From the NCBI RefSeq assembly GCF_030272615.1, contig NC_081406.1, positions 246,133,218 through 246,197,217 on the forward strand: a stretch of DNA of 64,000 nucleotides, in the 5' to 3' direction. The translations under genes were made by a program, and so were the position numbers. This DNA comes from Cryptomeria japonica (lineage: Eukaryota; Streptophyta; Pinopsida; Cupressales; Cupressaceae). The stretch's first letter is position 1, and each line of letters starts with the position of its first letter. Positions 13,149-24,029 of this stretch are shown here, one piece after another. The notes beneath the pieces are model-generated. The model did no database searches. It was not told the DNA's origin and was given only the letters and a program-made list of their open reading frames with translations.

Positions 13149-14230
13149 CTATTGAGTAAAGAGCTTCAAATGTTCTCCATTATGAGGTAGCGAGAACGGG
13201 GTACCATCCACATATGCAAGTAAGTAGCTATGATTGCCACATACTTCATGAATAGTGAAGGGACCTCTCCATAAAGAATCAAACTTTCCATGCAAACCCT
13301 TTGGTTCCCTCCTCTTGTCCCATAACAAGACTTGATCACCACCTGAGAAGTCACGGGAAGTTGTTTTCCTATCAAACAATGCCTTCACTTGGCTTTGGTG
13401 TGCATCAATCCTATCTACCACTTCAGCCCTTGTTTCTTCCAGCTGAGAAAGAAACATGATCCGCTTATCCAGTGAATCTTGATATGTTCCATCTTCAATG
13501 GCCTTGGCGAGCTTTAATGTTGGAAGTTCTATAGTGATCAGAATCTCGGCATTCAACCCATACAAAATTTGAAAAGGTGACATGTTGATTGCTCTTTTTG
13601 GAGTTATACGATCCACCCATAGTGCATCATAAAGAGATTTATGCCAAGTCCGTTGTTTCTCATCAACAAGTTTCCTCATAATAGTAATCAGATTCTTGTT
13701 GCTTGACTCAGCCTGACCATTTCCTTGCGGATAATAGTCAGATGAGTGTGAAAGAGTAATATTAGGATCAAAGCAAAAGTCAATTATCTCATAAGATGAA
13801 AAACATGAAGCATTATTAGCTACAATCTTATGAGGAACACCAAACCTTGAGACAATGTTCTCCTTCAGAAATTGACAAACCACCACCGAGGTAGATTGAT
13901 TAGTTGGAATTGCCTCCACCCACTTGGTGAAGTAATCCGTTGCTGTGAGGATATATATGTGACCTGCACTTGATGTTGGATTGACAGGTCCGATGAAGTC
14001 CAACCCCCACTGTTTGAAAGGCTCTTCAATTATTACTGGCTTTAGTGGGAGAGCAACTAATTTAGGCTTGACAACAAATTGTTGACATTGCTCACACTTA
14101 CGAACACAACTGTATGTATCTTTAAACAATGTTGGCTAGTAATACCTTGCACGTAAGATTTTGTGTGTAGTAACAGGGGTAGAAAAATGTCCTCTACAAG
14201 CAAGATCATGAAAAGCTTGAAGTAATCTTA
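13149..14230 (-). CDS. E1 integrase (probably inactive)
   Basis: Long open frame 14129-13149, with the zinc finger starting a little upstream across a stop. From the M at 14129: CEQC at 12-15; catalytic core with WGLDFIGP (Asp44); ATDYFTKWVEAIP; then VANNASCF, where Asn105 stands in the place of the second catalytic Asp; and PQGNGQAE (Glu141), giving the expected 35-residue gap. The C-terminal part has GDQVLLWD and KFDSLWRGPFTIHEV, the GPF/Y module of Ty3 integrases, and ends HLKLFTQ. There is no chromodomain. The Asp-to-Asn change would abolish the metal site, so this copy is likely dead. It is the last pol domain and lies 160 bp before the LTR. Confidence 0.9.
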
Positions 14231-14967
14231 CTTCTTGTTGTTTGTCCACGCAGTGCAGGAAATTGTCGTCCAGACCCTTCTTTTACAAACCTTTGTCCCA
14301 TAGGATTCACTACTTTAAGCTTTAAGCTTTGCTTTTCTTTCCTTGATAGGTGTGCAAGACAATCTCCATATGTTAAGACATATGCCAGGTTGGAATACCA
14401 TTCATCAGTAGTGTTAACAAATAGAACATGAGGAAGATCTTGATTAAAACCTTCATTTTCAAGCACCACTTCATCTATTGATTTGTTGTCAGCTATCAAA
14501 TGACATAGACCTTTTCCACGAACCAACTTAGTGGGCTTGATTTCCATATCATATTCTTGAATCTTGGTAACCCAGTTGCCCCTTTTAGTCCCAAACTCTT
14601 GTTGTGTCAGAATCGACTTGACAACAACATCAAGAACAAGAGAAATGACATGTGAATTCAGAATATAAAACCTGAAATGTTTAACCGCTTTCACCATGGC
14701 AAAAGCATGCTTCTCCATTTTTGAGTATTTCAACTCATGAGCCTTCAACGGATAACTCATGAATGCAATAGATGATTCTACACCTTCATTATTTCGCTGC
14801 ATTAATATAACCGAACAAGTATGATCTGACGCATAGCTATACATAATGAACTCTTTGGTATAATCTAGGCATACTAAGACTAGAGCATTTGCCATGGCTT
14901 CCTTTATCTGATGGAAAGCTTTCTTTCCTTCAAGAGTCCATTTGAAGAGAGAATTACCTATCATCAT
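14206..14967 (-). CDS. E1 RNase H attached to RT, plus linker
   Basis: Open frame of 253 residues. LFKWTLEGKKAFHQIKEAM is the usual RT/RNase H junction. The RNase H follows with YSYASDHTCSVILMQ (first Asp), SSIAFMSYPLKAHELKYSKMEKHAFAMVKAVKHFRFYI (Glu), and SLVLDVVVKSIL (second Asp), landmarks quoted in pieces. It continues with WVTKIQEYDMEIKPTKLVRGKGL, common to Ty3/gypsy pol, and a spacer to the integrase zinc finger. The frame is open but separated from RT by a stop just upstream (about 14968-15012), so the pol polyprotein is interrupted. Confidence 0.85.
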   Translation of the reverse strand: MMIGNSLFKWTLEGKKAFHQIKEAMANALVLVCLDYTKEFIMYSYASDHTCSVILMQRNNEGVESSIAFMSYPLKAHELKYSKMEKHAFAMVKAVKHFRFYILNSHVISLVLDVVVKSILTQQEFGTKRGNWVTKIQEYDMEIKPTKLVRGKGLCHLIADNKSIDEVVLENEGFNQDLPHVLFVNTTDEWYSNLAYVLTYGDCLAHLSRKEKQSLKLKVVNPMGQRFVKEGSGRQFPALRGQTTRSKITSSFS

Positions 14968-15012
14968 ATTAACTATATTACGAGTCTGTTCAACAAAGTC
15001 CGGAATGAATCT

Positions 15013-15937
15013 TCACAGGAAATTAACTTTACCGAAGAAAGAATGAACAACAGTCTTACTTGTTGGCAAGGAAAGGTCATGAATAAATTTTACCCTTTTT
15101 CCATCAATTTTTATACCTTCCTTCGAAACAATATGCCCAAGAAATTTACCTTCAATGACCCCAAAAATAGATTTCTTGGGATTGAGGGAAATTCCATGTT
15201 GACGGCATTTTTCTAAGACTCGTTGCAGGTGAGAAAAATGATCTTGGCATTCCTTAGAATAAACTGTCAAATCATCCAAATAGACCACAATGAACTTACC
15301 AAGAAAACTTTGGAAGGCCAAGTCCATGGCATGTTGGAAAGTTGCTCCCACATTTATTAATCCAAATGACATCCAGCGATATGCAAAGGTACACCTTGAA
15401 TGCGGTCTTATGTTGATCTTGCTCTAGCACTTCTACCCGATTATAACCTAAAAACCCATCCAACATGGACATCATTTCTACTCCAGTAACAGCTTGTAAG
15501 ACATGGTCCATGATAGGTAAAGGATAATTATCCTTCAAGGATGCTTGATTCAAGTTTTGAAAATCTACACATATCCAAATTTTGCCATTCTTCTTACGTA
15601 CAGGTACAATATTGGCTATCCAAGAAGAATGGTGGATGGGGAAGATTATCTTTGCTTTTAACATCTTTTGTACTTTAGTAAAAATAGTGTCGGAGATTTT
15701 TGGGTTGTATTGCCTTTGCTTCTGATGGAAAGGCATAATACCTAATTTCAATGGAATGTCATGGCGGAGCTCTTTGGGATGAAAAGACTTTAGATCTTCA
15801 TAGGAGTATGCTAAGACGTCAACATATTGCTGCAATAATGCAACAAATTTTTGCCTTTCTCCTTGTGAACAACACTTTCCAATGTTGATCATTTTTGGAT
15901 TGTCTTCAGTCCCAATGTTTATTTGTTCATATTCCAT
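15013..15937 (-). pseudogene. E1 reverse transcriptase, frameshifted
   Basis: Two overlapping frames together cover the RT fingers, palm and thumb. The first (15937-15296) has FHPKELRHDIPLK, WIANIVPVRKKNGKIWICVDFQNLN (finger/palm start, first Asp) and LPIMDHVLQAVTGVEMMSMLDGFLGYN (landmarks). The second (15372-15013) has MSFGLINVGATFQHAMD, the catalytic VVYLDDL, FLGHIVSKEGI and the thumb start. A frameshift near 15370-15400 joins them. Typical Ty3/gypsy RT order. It makes cDNA from the element's RNA in an active copy; this copy would need frame repair. Confidence 0.88.
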
Positions 15938-16240
15938 TGACCCTGTAGTTGATCTTTGTTGCTTCTTAACATAGCGATCATGCTTGTCAAAAAGCTTTTC
16001 TAGCGAAACTAGACCCTTGGGGATCTTGTTTCCTCTTAATTGCAGAAATTTCTCTCATGTTTCTGCGTCAACACTTTCAATTGCATCCTTTGAAGGGCAG
16101 TGACTACCTTCGAAGTACAGATCATCAAAATTGTCAGAAGTCTGCAAAAAAATTATTACATGATGATCATCATTAAACACCTGCTAATGATCAGAGTTGT
16201 CAGGAACGTTTGGCCGGAAAACTAACTCAACAACATAAGT
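15938..16240 (-). other. E1 linker between upstream RNase H and RT
   Basis: About 300 bp with stops in all minus-strand frames. Short coding-like pieces remain (for example HEREISAIKRKQDPQGSS-like text near 16020-16060), suggesting a decayed linker of the pol polyprotein. No domain recognised. Confidence 0.45.
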
Positions 16241-16846
16241 TTATCCTAAAAAATATTTGTGAGGAACCAAATAATTTGTTGATACTATTAATGAGTCAGC
16301 CCTGTCGTTGAATTCACGGGAAACCACAGATATATCAAAAGCATCAAATGTTTCTATTAGATCCCATACAAGGTTGCGGTAATGTCGTAGCCTTTCACTC
16401 GTTGTTTGATATATGTTCCTGACCTGATAGACTATTAACTCGGCATCTCCTTGAGCATGAAAGTTCTTGATTCCCTTCTTTTGAGAAACATTCATTCCCA
16501 AAAGGAGGGATTCGTACTCAACAGTGTTATTTGTGTTATCGAATTGCAATTTGAAGGAGGAAGGGAAAAGATTACCCTCAGGAGAAACAAAAACAATACC
16601 AGCTCCTTATCCGGTAGAAGAATAGCTACCATCAAACTCCAGTGTCCAAACATCATCTAGACTACCAATGCTAACGGTATCAAAATTGAGAGTTTCTTGT
16701 TGTGAAGTTGAAGATCCTTCTAATTCCATTACACTACTTTCACAACTACTTTCACAATCAACTGGAAAATAATTGAGCGAAGTGTCAAATTCACTCTCAA
16801 GAGTCGTCTTTAAACCATCATCAGCATGCATGAAATAATTACCCAT
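16241..16846 (-). pseudogene. E1 additional RNase H located upstream of RT
   Basis: One frame with a single internal stop (near 16605). After an acidic Ser-rich lead it reads WTLEFDGSYSSTG (first catalytic Asp), GAGIVFVSPEGN, a VEYESLLLGM block (Glu), FHAQGDAELIVYQV (second Asp), and ends with VSREFNDRADSLIV. That is a complete RNase H of the plant Tat/archaeal type. It sits between protease and RT, whereas in element A of this window the matching domain lies between RNase H and integrase. The four catalytic positions look present apart from the stop. Presumed role: removal of RNA during cDNA synthesis, as a second enzyme beside the RT-linked RNase H. Confidence 0.82.
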
Positions 16847-16855
16847 GCTTGATGA

Positions 16856-17836
16856 TTAGAAAAGAATCTGGGCCCGCTGATCATCAGACTTGACAACGGT
16901 ATATTTTGCTTCTTTTTCTAGAAGTAACCTTTGGACAACTCCTTTAACTGGGATACGAGCCTCAGTCATATCCATGTTTAAATCACTCCCAACATCTCTA
17001 TAGAAATTTCTTCCCAACAATAGCCCATAGGAGGCCAGTACATCGACTACCAGTACTGTCATCTTGATTTTCTTTTCTGGGAATGAAGCAAAGGCAAACT
17101 GTGCATCCTTGATTTGACCAATCAAAGGAACATGTTTGTTATCCATAGAGAAACACCTTCCAAATGTTTTGATCAAAGTTAAACCAAGGGCATTGGCAAA
17201 TTTTGATGGAATAACATTATCAGATGCCCCATAATCAATTACATAGTTACTAAGCTTGTAACCATTTATTAACAAAGAGATGTAAAATGGTTCTATCTTC
17301 TCGACAAAAGAAGGGAAAGTTACTAGGTTGTTTTGAAGCAAGTTTGATTTTGGAAGATTACTAGGGGTAGTATCTTTTTCTTTAACAAATTTGACCAAAC
17401 GGTCAAATTGATCTGGGTTAGATCTCAAAAATTCAACTTCAGACATTTGTATTTTGGTTTTATTTGCATGATCTAAAATATCAAATGACTGAAAGGAATT
17501 CATCACCAAAGATGGATTTGGATTCTCATTTTGAGAATTTAAAATTTTTGGTACACTAATCTTTGATGCATGTCTAGAAGAATTGACAGGTGCAGAAAAA
17601 TTGACAGCAGTCAGAGAATCACTTACATTTTTATCCTTCGCAGCGTCCATTGAGATAGTGTTGTCCTTTGCAAAATTTGGTATGGGAGTCCCACGCTTCG
17701 CAATAGAAATCAGAAAATGTTGAGAGTCCTTTATTTGAGTAGAATCATCACTCTTTGCAATGACAGGTGGTTGAGCTGCCTGTGTTTGCGAACGAGTGAA
17801 TACTGCAAAGACATCTCCATCACATGTGTTTGGCAT
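16856..17836 (-). CDS. E1 protease region (gag-pro)
   Basis: 326-residue open frame. Residues 1-180 are a Ser/Asn-rich linker from gag. From about 181 comes a retropepsin-like domain: IEPFYISLLINGYKLSNYVI, then D201-Y-G-A-S at the active site (the usual form is D-S/T-G), VIPSKFANALGL, and later LLLGRNFYRDVGSDLN. The protease would cut the gag-pol product as a dimer. Tyr replaces the small residue after Asp, which may reduce activity. It lies directly upstream of the additional RNase H, with 9 bp between the frames. Confidence 0.8.
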   Translation of the reverse strand: MPNTCDGDVFAVFTRSQTQAAQPPVIAKSDDSTQIKDSQHFLISIAKRGTPIPNFAKDNTISMDAAKDKNVSDSLTAVNFSAPVNSSRHASKISVPKILNSQNENPNPSLVMNSFQSFDILDHANKTKIQMSEVEFLRSNPDQFDRLVKFVKEKDTTPSNLPKSNLLQNNLVTFPSFVEKIEPFYISLLINGYKLSNYVIDYGASDNVIPSKFANALGLTLIKTFGRCFSMDNKHVPLIGQIKDAQFAFASFPEKKIKMTVLVVDVLASYGLLLGRNFYRDVGSDLNMDMTEARIPVKGVVQRLLLEKEAKYTVVKSDDQRAQILF

Positions 17837-17851
17837 ATCATCTTCTTGATA

Positions 17852-19070
17852 TTATATAAACCTTATATTAGAGTCGCCAGGCAACTCTGCATCACATTCT
17901 TGATGTGAATTAACATCTTCTTCACCAAGAGGAGGAAGATCATTCTGTTCAGCTTCATAATATCCAGTAGCTAAACTTTGGGGTGGTGCTTCCAATGCAA
18001 GCCTCTCTGGAGTAGGAGGTAATTTATTTTGATTACGCATGGTGTAATTGGAAGCATTGTTTGGATAAGTCCTTCTTGGAACATCACAATAAGAAGTATT
18101 TCCTTGTGAGGAAATTTGCTTCTTAAGCACCAAGAACTCATTTGCTAGCTTCTATATCATAGGATCCACATAACTAGTTGAAGGGAGAGATGCATCGACA
18201 ACTTGATTACTCCTAAACTTGTTAGGATCTCTCCTTATCTTTCCAGCAAGGATAATATCATCTTCAACCGATATGGCCATTTGTTGAGCTGCAACCAAAT
18301 TTGTAGGATTGTTCCTTCGCAAAAGGAAACTCACCTCTGGCAATTGGGCGTTGATGAAAAAGCATTTCAAGTTTCCAACGGTGGGTCTTGAAGCAACTGG
18401 AATATGATTATGTAACTTGTCAAATTTTGCTACAAACTCACGCATGGGTTCCTGAGGCTCTTTCTTCAACTAAGTTAATTGTGCCAATAAAGCATGATCA
18501 TCTTTGATGGACTTGAATCCCTGCCTCAAACAACGTTCTGAGAGTTGCCCAATTTGTGATACAAGCATTAGTAAGATGATAGAACCAATCAGCAGCAGCT
18601 CCATGCAAAGTCTCAATGAATAATCTTACTGAAACATCTTCGTGTTCAACACCTAGGACTCCACATGCAATGTAGAAGGCAGCAATGTGTTCATCCGGGT
18701 GCTAAGAACCATCCCCAAAAAATTTGGGTAAATTTTTCCGCGTACCTTTGGGTAATTCATGCAAAGGTGTGGTCAAGTTCAGAGGACCAAAAGCAGTGCC
18801 CCAAGGGCCAACAACTGCCATCCTTAATGGATTATAAGGTGGTATTACAAAATGATTTGCAAGTGGAACAACTGAAACTTGTAAACTTGATGTCTCACTT
18901 GGTACGGGAGACCGCCGTGCAGATGGAGGAAAACTTCGTGTCCACTGCAAGGGAGGAAACATCCGTGGAGGTGTCACAAAGGGAAAATTAAATCGTTGCA
19001 ATACTTCAAAGGTGGTATCAACAATTCCTGCTAATCGTTGCCCATGAGTGTAACTTCGATCAGCCAGATT
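17852..19070 (-). pseudogene. E1 gag
   Basis: Gag capsid sequence across several frames (18991-18470, 18469-18152, 18133-17852). Landmarks in order: LPKFFGDGS, a DEHIAAFYIACGVLG block, VSVRLFIETLHGAAADWFYHL (the conserved gag core), then KKEPQEPMREFVAKFDKL and LPEVSFLLRR. The core matches the retrotransposon gag pattern of transposable elements with 'AADWF'. A later part is a basic/Asn-rich nucleocapsid-like region without a clear zinc knuckle. Stops near 18702, 18470 and 18150 and at least one frameshift break it. The true start is not clear; I placed it near the VLQRFNFPF reading. Confidence 0.78.
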
Positions 19071-19144
19071 ATGATTTGAAGAAAAACAACAATATGGAAA
19101 TTATAATGAAAGCGCACTGCAACCCAAAAGACAAACTGGTTGCA

Positions 19145-19174
19145 CGTCGCTCCCCAGCAGGGTCACCAAAAAAC
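19145..19174 (-). promoter_or_regulatory. E1 primer-binding site region
   Basis: In sense order the 5' LTR ends at 19175 and is followed by TGTTTTTTGG and then GGTGACCCTGCTGGGGAG. A TGG start close to the LTR edge is what a tRNA-primed site shows. By eye, 13 of 18 bases agree with the tRNA-Asp-type site used by Athila/Tat elements, so the tRNA identity is only a guess. Confidence 0.5.
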
Positions 19175-19925
19175 AGTTGGGTGAATATTTTGTCACCAGC
19201 GTACTAATGACAAAACATAAAATTCACACAACGCTATGCTAAGAAATTAATCTCCCCTCTCATCAAGGGGAGGTTCCCTATGAAATTTCTCCTCTAATTA
19301 ATAAGAAATTAAATTTGTGGGTTGGTGTTGGGCATATAACTCTCTTTTTTCAGAGTTTATGTATTCTCCCTTCACCTAGTTACAATTTCTCTACCTCTTC
19401 GGATACTTGAAGAAAAGAACTATTAATCTAACCAACTACACCAAGAGTTACTATTAAGCAACACAAAGTCTCTTTATGGTAACACTAATTCACATTGATC
19501 GTTACAAATTAAACAATTAGAAACTTAGCTTAAAGCTCAAAGTCTTCAAGTATAGATTTCTAATCCATTAAACTACAAATAACTGCAGCAATACAAAGCT
19601 TACCATGAGTTACTTAATTTATCAACAGATTTCTCAAGCATGCTAAGAGCACAAAGTCTACTTTGCAAGATTTGAGAGCTCTCTGACCACGTAGCAATAT
19701 CTTAAAGATCAAAGAAGTAAAGATAATATAAATTTAATGGACATAGGAACATCAAATTATATAAATGAGTTTCTTGATACAACACAAAGTTTGTAATCAA
19801 CAAAACTATTTTCTTTATTCGTTTGATAAGATTTTCACCACAAAAAGCCCAAAGTCTTAGTTGGGATAAAAAATTAGCAGAGTTTTGGTAAGCATGAAAA
19901 AGATAAAATATTTACAAAAAGGTCC

Positions 19926-19937
19926 TCCTTATATAGG
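19926..19937 (-). promoter_or_regulatory. TATA box, E1 right LTR
   Basis: CCTATATAAGG on the minus strand, same position relative to the LTR end as in the left LTR. As the 5' LTR promoter, it would drive the genomic transcript that starts about 30 bp further along the minus strand and leads to gag. Confidence 0.65.
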
Positions 19938-20093
19938 AAAAGAAGTTGAGAAAAAAGTGGGCACAGTTGACTTATTAAACTACACAGTCCCATTTTACTA
20001 CAACTACTACATAAAGAAAACGTGCAGCTGCACAAAAATTGACAACATTTATTAGTGTGGTTGCGTGAAGAAAGGATGTCGAGAGGGGGAACT

Positions 20094-23000
20094 TCATTCT
20101 TGATTCCCCGCTTCATTGGATTTCTGGAAATCTTCGAATTTAGCAAGGATGGCTTTCATTTCTGCTTCGTTTGGCATCAAGGTAGAACTTGTGATGATTT
20201 GGATGCGGGACATTGTATCTTGAATCTTCACCTATTTCTTTTTAACATCCTTCAACATGGATGCGAGGACTTCAAAGCTGACCTGAATTTCTAACAGTTT
20301 ATCAAATGTATTAAGAGAGAAATCTTGTCATGTACATTGATCCATCAAAGAAAGGAATTCTTGCATGACAACTTTAGCTGTGACGAGATTTTGATCGCCA
20401 TCATATAAATAGCAAGGGAGGTCACCAACTTTAGAAAAAATAAGGTCAACCTCGTCGTCACCTTCTTTCTTCTCCCGGTCCAGCTCTATAATCATTAACT
20501 TCATTGTCTCTTGTTTATGAGACAGTAAAGACAAGATCTTAATGTACTTCTCCCTTGTGGGAATTACCTTATTCTCGACCAAGACATCTATCCTGAATTC
20601 TTCCATTTTGCTCCACAAAGTAGTACTTTTCACAACCTCCTCAATCTCCTGTGATAAAGAGGTTTTGAGTCCTTGCATCCAATTCTGGATTACTTCATAA
20701 TCGGACAATAGTTCCACTGTTGAGCTCAGAAGATGAGAGCCTTCTGACCTTAGCCTTGAAATCCACTCATCCATCACTCGGCCTTTAGCTCCCACCTGTT
20801 CAATCTTCTTGAGAGCTTCGGTATCTATTGAAGATCCTATAGGCTCTATCTCTTGAGAAGAATGTGTGACCTTTAGAAGAACGTTGGTCAGTTGTTCACA
20901 CTTCTTCTCCCTCTCTTGATCCAATCTTCTCAATAAATAATTAAGGGTTGTTTAAGAATCTAATTTCACACTCTCATGTGTTTTCACCCCGAGCTCTACA
21001 ACCTGCATGGTATAGTCTTCAGATTGTATGTTACCTTTGTCTTTGTTTGACGATGGCACCATAACTTCAGCATATTTTTCTCATCCCTCTCTTGGTCCAA
21101 TCTTCTCAATAAATAATTAAGGGTTGTCTAAGAATCTAATTTCACACTCTCATGTGTTTTCACCCCGAGCTCTACGACCTGCATGGTATAGTCTTCAGAT
21201 TGTATGTTACCTTTGTCTTTGTTTGACGATGGCACCATAACTTCAGCGTATTTTCTCTTGGAAGCTGGATCTATTACCACCCGAGATACCGTCTTTGGCT
21301 TTTTTGTTCCCTTAGGATTTGAGGGAACTAAAAGTTCAAAGTCAAACTCATCTGGGGATATCACCTATTTTTTCCTCTTAGGGGCCACTACTTCCATCCA
21401 AGGGGGTAGTTGTCGATTGGCTGATGGAGTAGTAGCTCCTTGCTGACTTGGAGTTGAAACTTCAGAAGCAGGTTGACTGGAACTTGGAGCAGTTGTGAGT
21501 GTTACTGATGGTGCTGATATTGAGGCATCTAGTGGAACATTTGTTGTGGCTACCTCTTTAGTTATAGTTGGAAGAGTGGAGGGTGTTGTGAATGTAACTT
21601 TAGTACTTACCAATGGAGGAATTGTCGTGGTGGTGGTAGTAGTGACGGGTAAATCTATTGAAACCTTTTCTATAAGTGCATCTTGCAAGGTCTCATTAAA
21701 ATCTATCATGGTGGATTCAAAAGTAGATGAAGGGATATCATCTAAATTAGAGAAGTTGGTTATTGTAAAAAAAATGACAAACGGTCTCTGATTGCGTTAT
21801 ACCCATACTTAGATCTCCATCTTCTTGAAAATCTTCATCTTCTTGGTTAGAGTTAGAGTCAGAGTCAATAGAATGGACGATTACCTATGAGGTAATCGGG
21901 GGATCAACTTCAACTGGATCTGATATTTCTTCTGCCTGTACTTCCTCTTGTTGAGGAATTTCACCTTCTTCAACCTCCTTTCCTTTTCCAACTTCACTGG
22001 CAGGCAGTTGTTCTGGCTCCTTCACCACTGCTTCCTGTGATGCAGATGATGATTCACCCTTCTTCGACCCTTTAACTGTAAATTTGATTTTGGGTCCTTT
22101 ACCCTTCGATTGTATCACAGGAGCTGAGGATAGTACTTGTGAGTCTGCCCTTCTTTTTGTTCTTGTTTCAGCTGTTGTTGTCTTGCCCAATAGGCCATCA
22201 CTGTTGTCGTCATCTCCTGAACTAGTGGGAAGCTATTTCATCCTAAGGTTTTGTTTTAGCAACCAAGCATTGGTGTTTGCTAAGATAGGAGAGATCCTCT
22301 GTGTAATAGATTTTCTTTCTTTCTTTAACCATTGCACAAGTGGAATTGGGGAGTCCACAATCTTCTTCTCATAATAAACAGGGTCCACTATGTCATCTGT
22401 GTCTTCCATGGTCATTGGGATCTTAGCTAGATCCAAATTTTTAATTTATTCCAGAGTAAGGCGGCTGAAATCCATCCTTCTTATATCCTCTTCATTCTGA
22501 CAATTTGCCCAAACATCCTCAAACCTATAAACATGAGTGTAAGTCTTTTTGAGTTTGTTCTTTATACCCCAAAAATCAAAATTGGTTCGGGCCTTGAATC
22601 TTCTCATGGTATTCCACTACATTTCCTCCTCCAGATTTGTGGCCTTGGGGTTGGTTAGCACTGAATACATGCCAATTGACTCTGGGAATTTCAGCCCAGT
22701 CTTATGTGCTTGTGATTGTTTTTCATGCACACTAATCAGTTGCCTGCATAGCTCCATAAGGATGATTTTTTCTGAGGGGAACCTTGGAAGAATGAAGGGC
22801 TTACCTAAGAAAAATCCAATTTGGATATAGGTGAATGTGGGAAACTGTAGAAATACACACCCGAAATGAGACACCCTACTGTAAGCGACCTCTAATATTC
22901 TTCTCTTCTGCAGGCCTTTATCAAAAATGCACTTACATACAACAAAGAAGGTGTCATTAACCATTCTGTAATGATTACCTTGATTCTCGATTGTCAGCTG

Positions 23001-23856
23001 GTCATAGTACTCCCAAACGGGCACCACTCTTCTGTCACCCTTGGTAGAGAAGCCTAGATATTGCCTTATTGAAGCAGCTGCGTAAACCAGGTACGAGGTC
23101 ATGTAAAATTTCAGTGTTACCTTGACCTCCTTCAATTGAGCACAAAGCACATCACTGATCTGTTCTCCCCAATCAATTCTTGCAGCCCCCTTTATGATTA
23201 TATTTATATAATAAGACATCCAACTTTGAAAATAATGAGTCCTTTAATCCTCTCACTCTTGATAACATGGTTACCATGTCATTATATTCCTCATTAAAAT
23301 CACTCCTGTGGAAGGACTTAGGCCATCGTGAGGTGAGGGAAGTTATTGCAGTAGAGAGATAAATAGTATTGATCACCTTTTTGCATTTATCCTCATGTTT
23401 CTCGTAGTACTCTTGAGCACTCTCTTGAGAAATATCAACTACTTCTTCAACTGATGAACCTTTAAAGACACTATTGAAGAATACACTGTCTAGAGTCATG
23501 ATGACATTTTGATCTTCATCTTTCACTTGCCTTGTGCTTGGATCAAAGTGATTAGCTACTGCTAGTACAAATTCATGATCATGAGCCGCAACTGGGAAAG
23601 ATGCATACTTATGCAGCTCATATTTGATTAAACTGGTTAGACGTGTAGGAGCCTTTTGAACTCGGTCAACAAATTCTTGCATATCAACATGCCCAATTTT
23701 AGTGTCTCTGATCTCCTTAATATTTGAGTCCAGTGAACTCTCTAGGTACAGATTCAAGTACCTGTCGTACTTGTATTTCATCTTTTTTTATGATGCTTTA
23801 CTTGGAGAGGGTTGTCCTAAGGAAGACTCAGGTTTGTTGTGAGAGAGCATTAACAT
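20094..23856 (-). pseudogene. U3 accessory ORF, E1 right LTR copy (fullest copy, family not recognised)
   Basis: Minus strand, ATG at 23856 (MLMLSHNKPESS) to a stop at 20094 after EAGNQE, about 1,250 codons with a few stops and frameshifts. Parts in order: a basic N-terminus; an IRDTKIGHVDMQEFVDRVQK block; HFDPSTRQVKDEDQ and LDSVFFNSVFKG; a middle domain (23219-22440) with WGEQISDVLCAQLKEV, a FGCVFLQFPTFTYIQIGF stretch and KIILMELCRQLISVHEK; then VQWLKKERKSITQRI; an acidic EVEEGEIPQQEEVQAEE run; a Thr-rich linker; a basic KKPKTVSRVVIDPASKRK segment; and a coiled coil with MDEWISRLRSEG. The layout suggests a nucleic-acid or chromatin protein, but no family was recognised. It is homologous to 38637-43541. 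Confidence 0.78.
20912..21262. repeat. ~175-bp tandem duplication in the right LTR ORF
   Basis: The phrase TCTAATTTCACACTCTCATG occurs near 20960 and again near 21136, and the sequence around it repeats. The left LTR has one copy. It breaks the accessory ORF with extra stops. Confidence 0.75.
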
Positions 23857-24029
23857 TCATGCACAATGACTGCATTCAACACTGATGATTAGTTAATTAT
23901 CATTATTGAAATCAATTTTTCTCAAACGGATCAAAAAACGGGACTCAAAACAGGCTTAGGAGTAAAACTGCCAAAAACAACAAGTCTGGGAAAAAAGTCC
24001 GACCTGCAAATAAAAGCACCTTGATCTAC

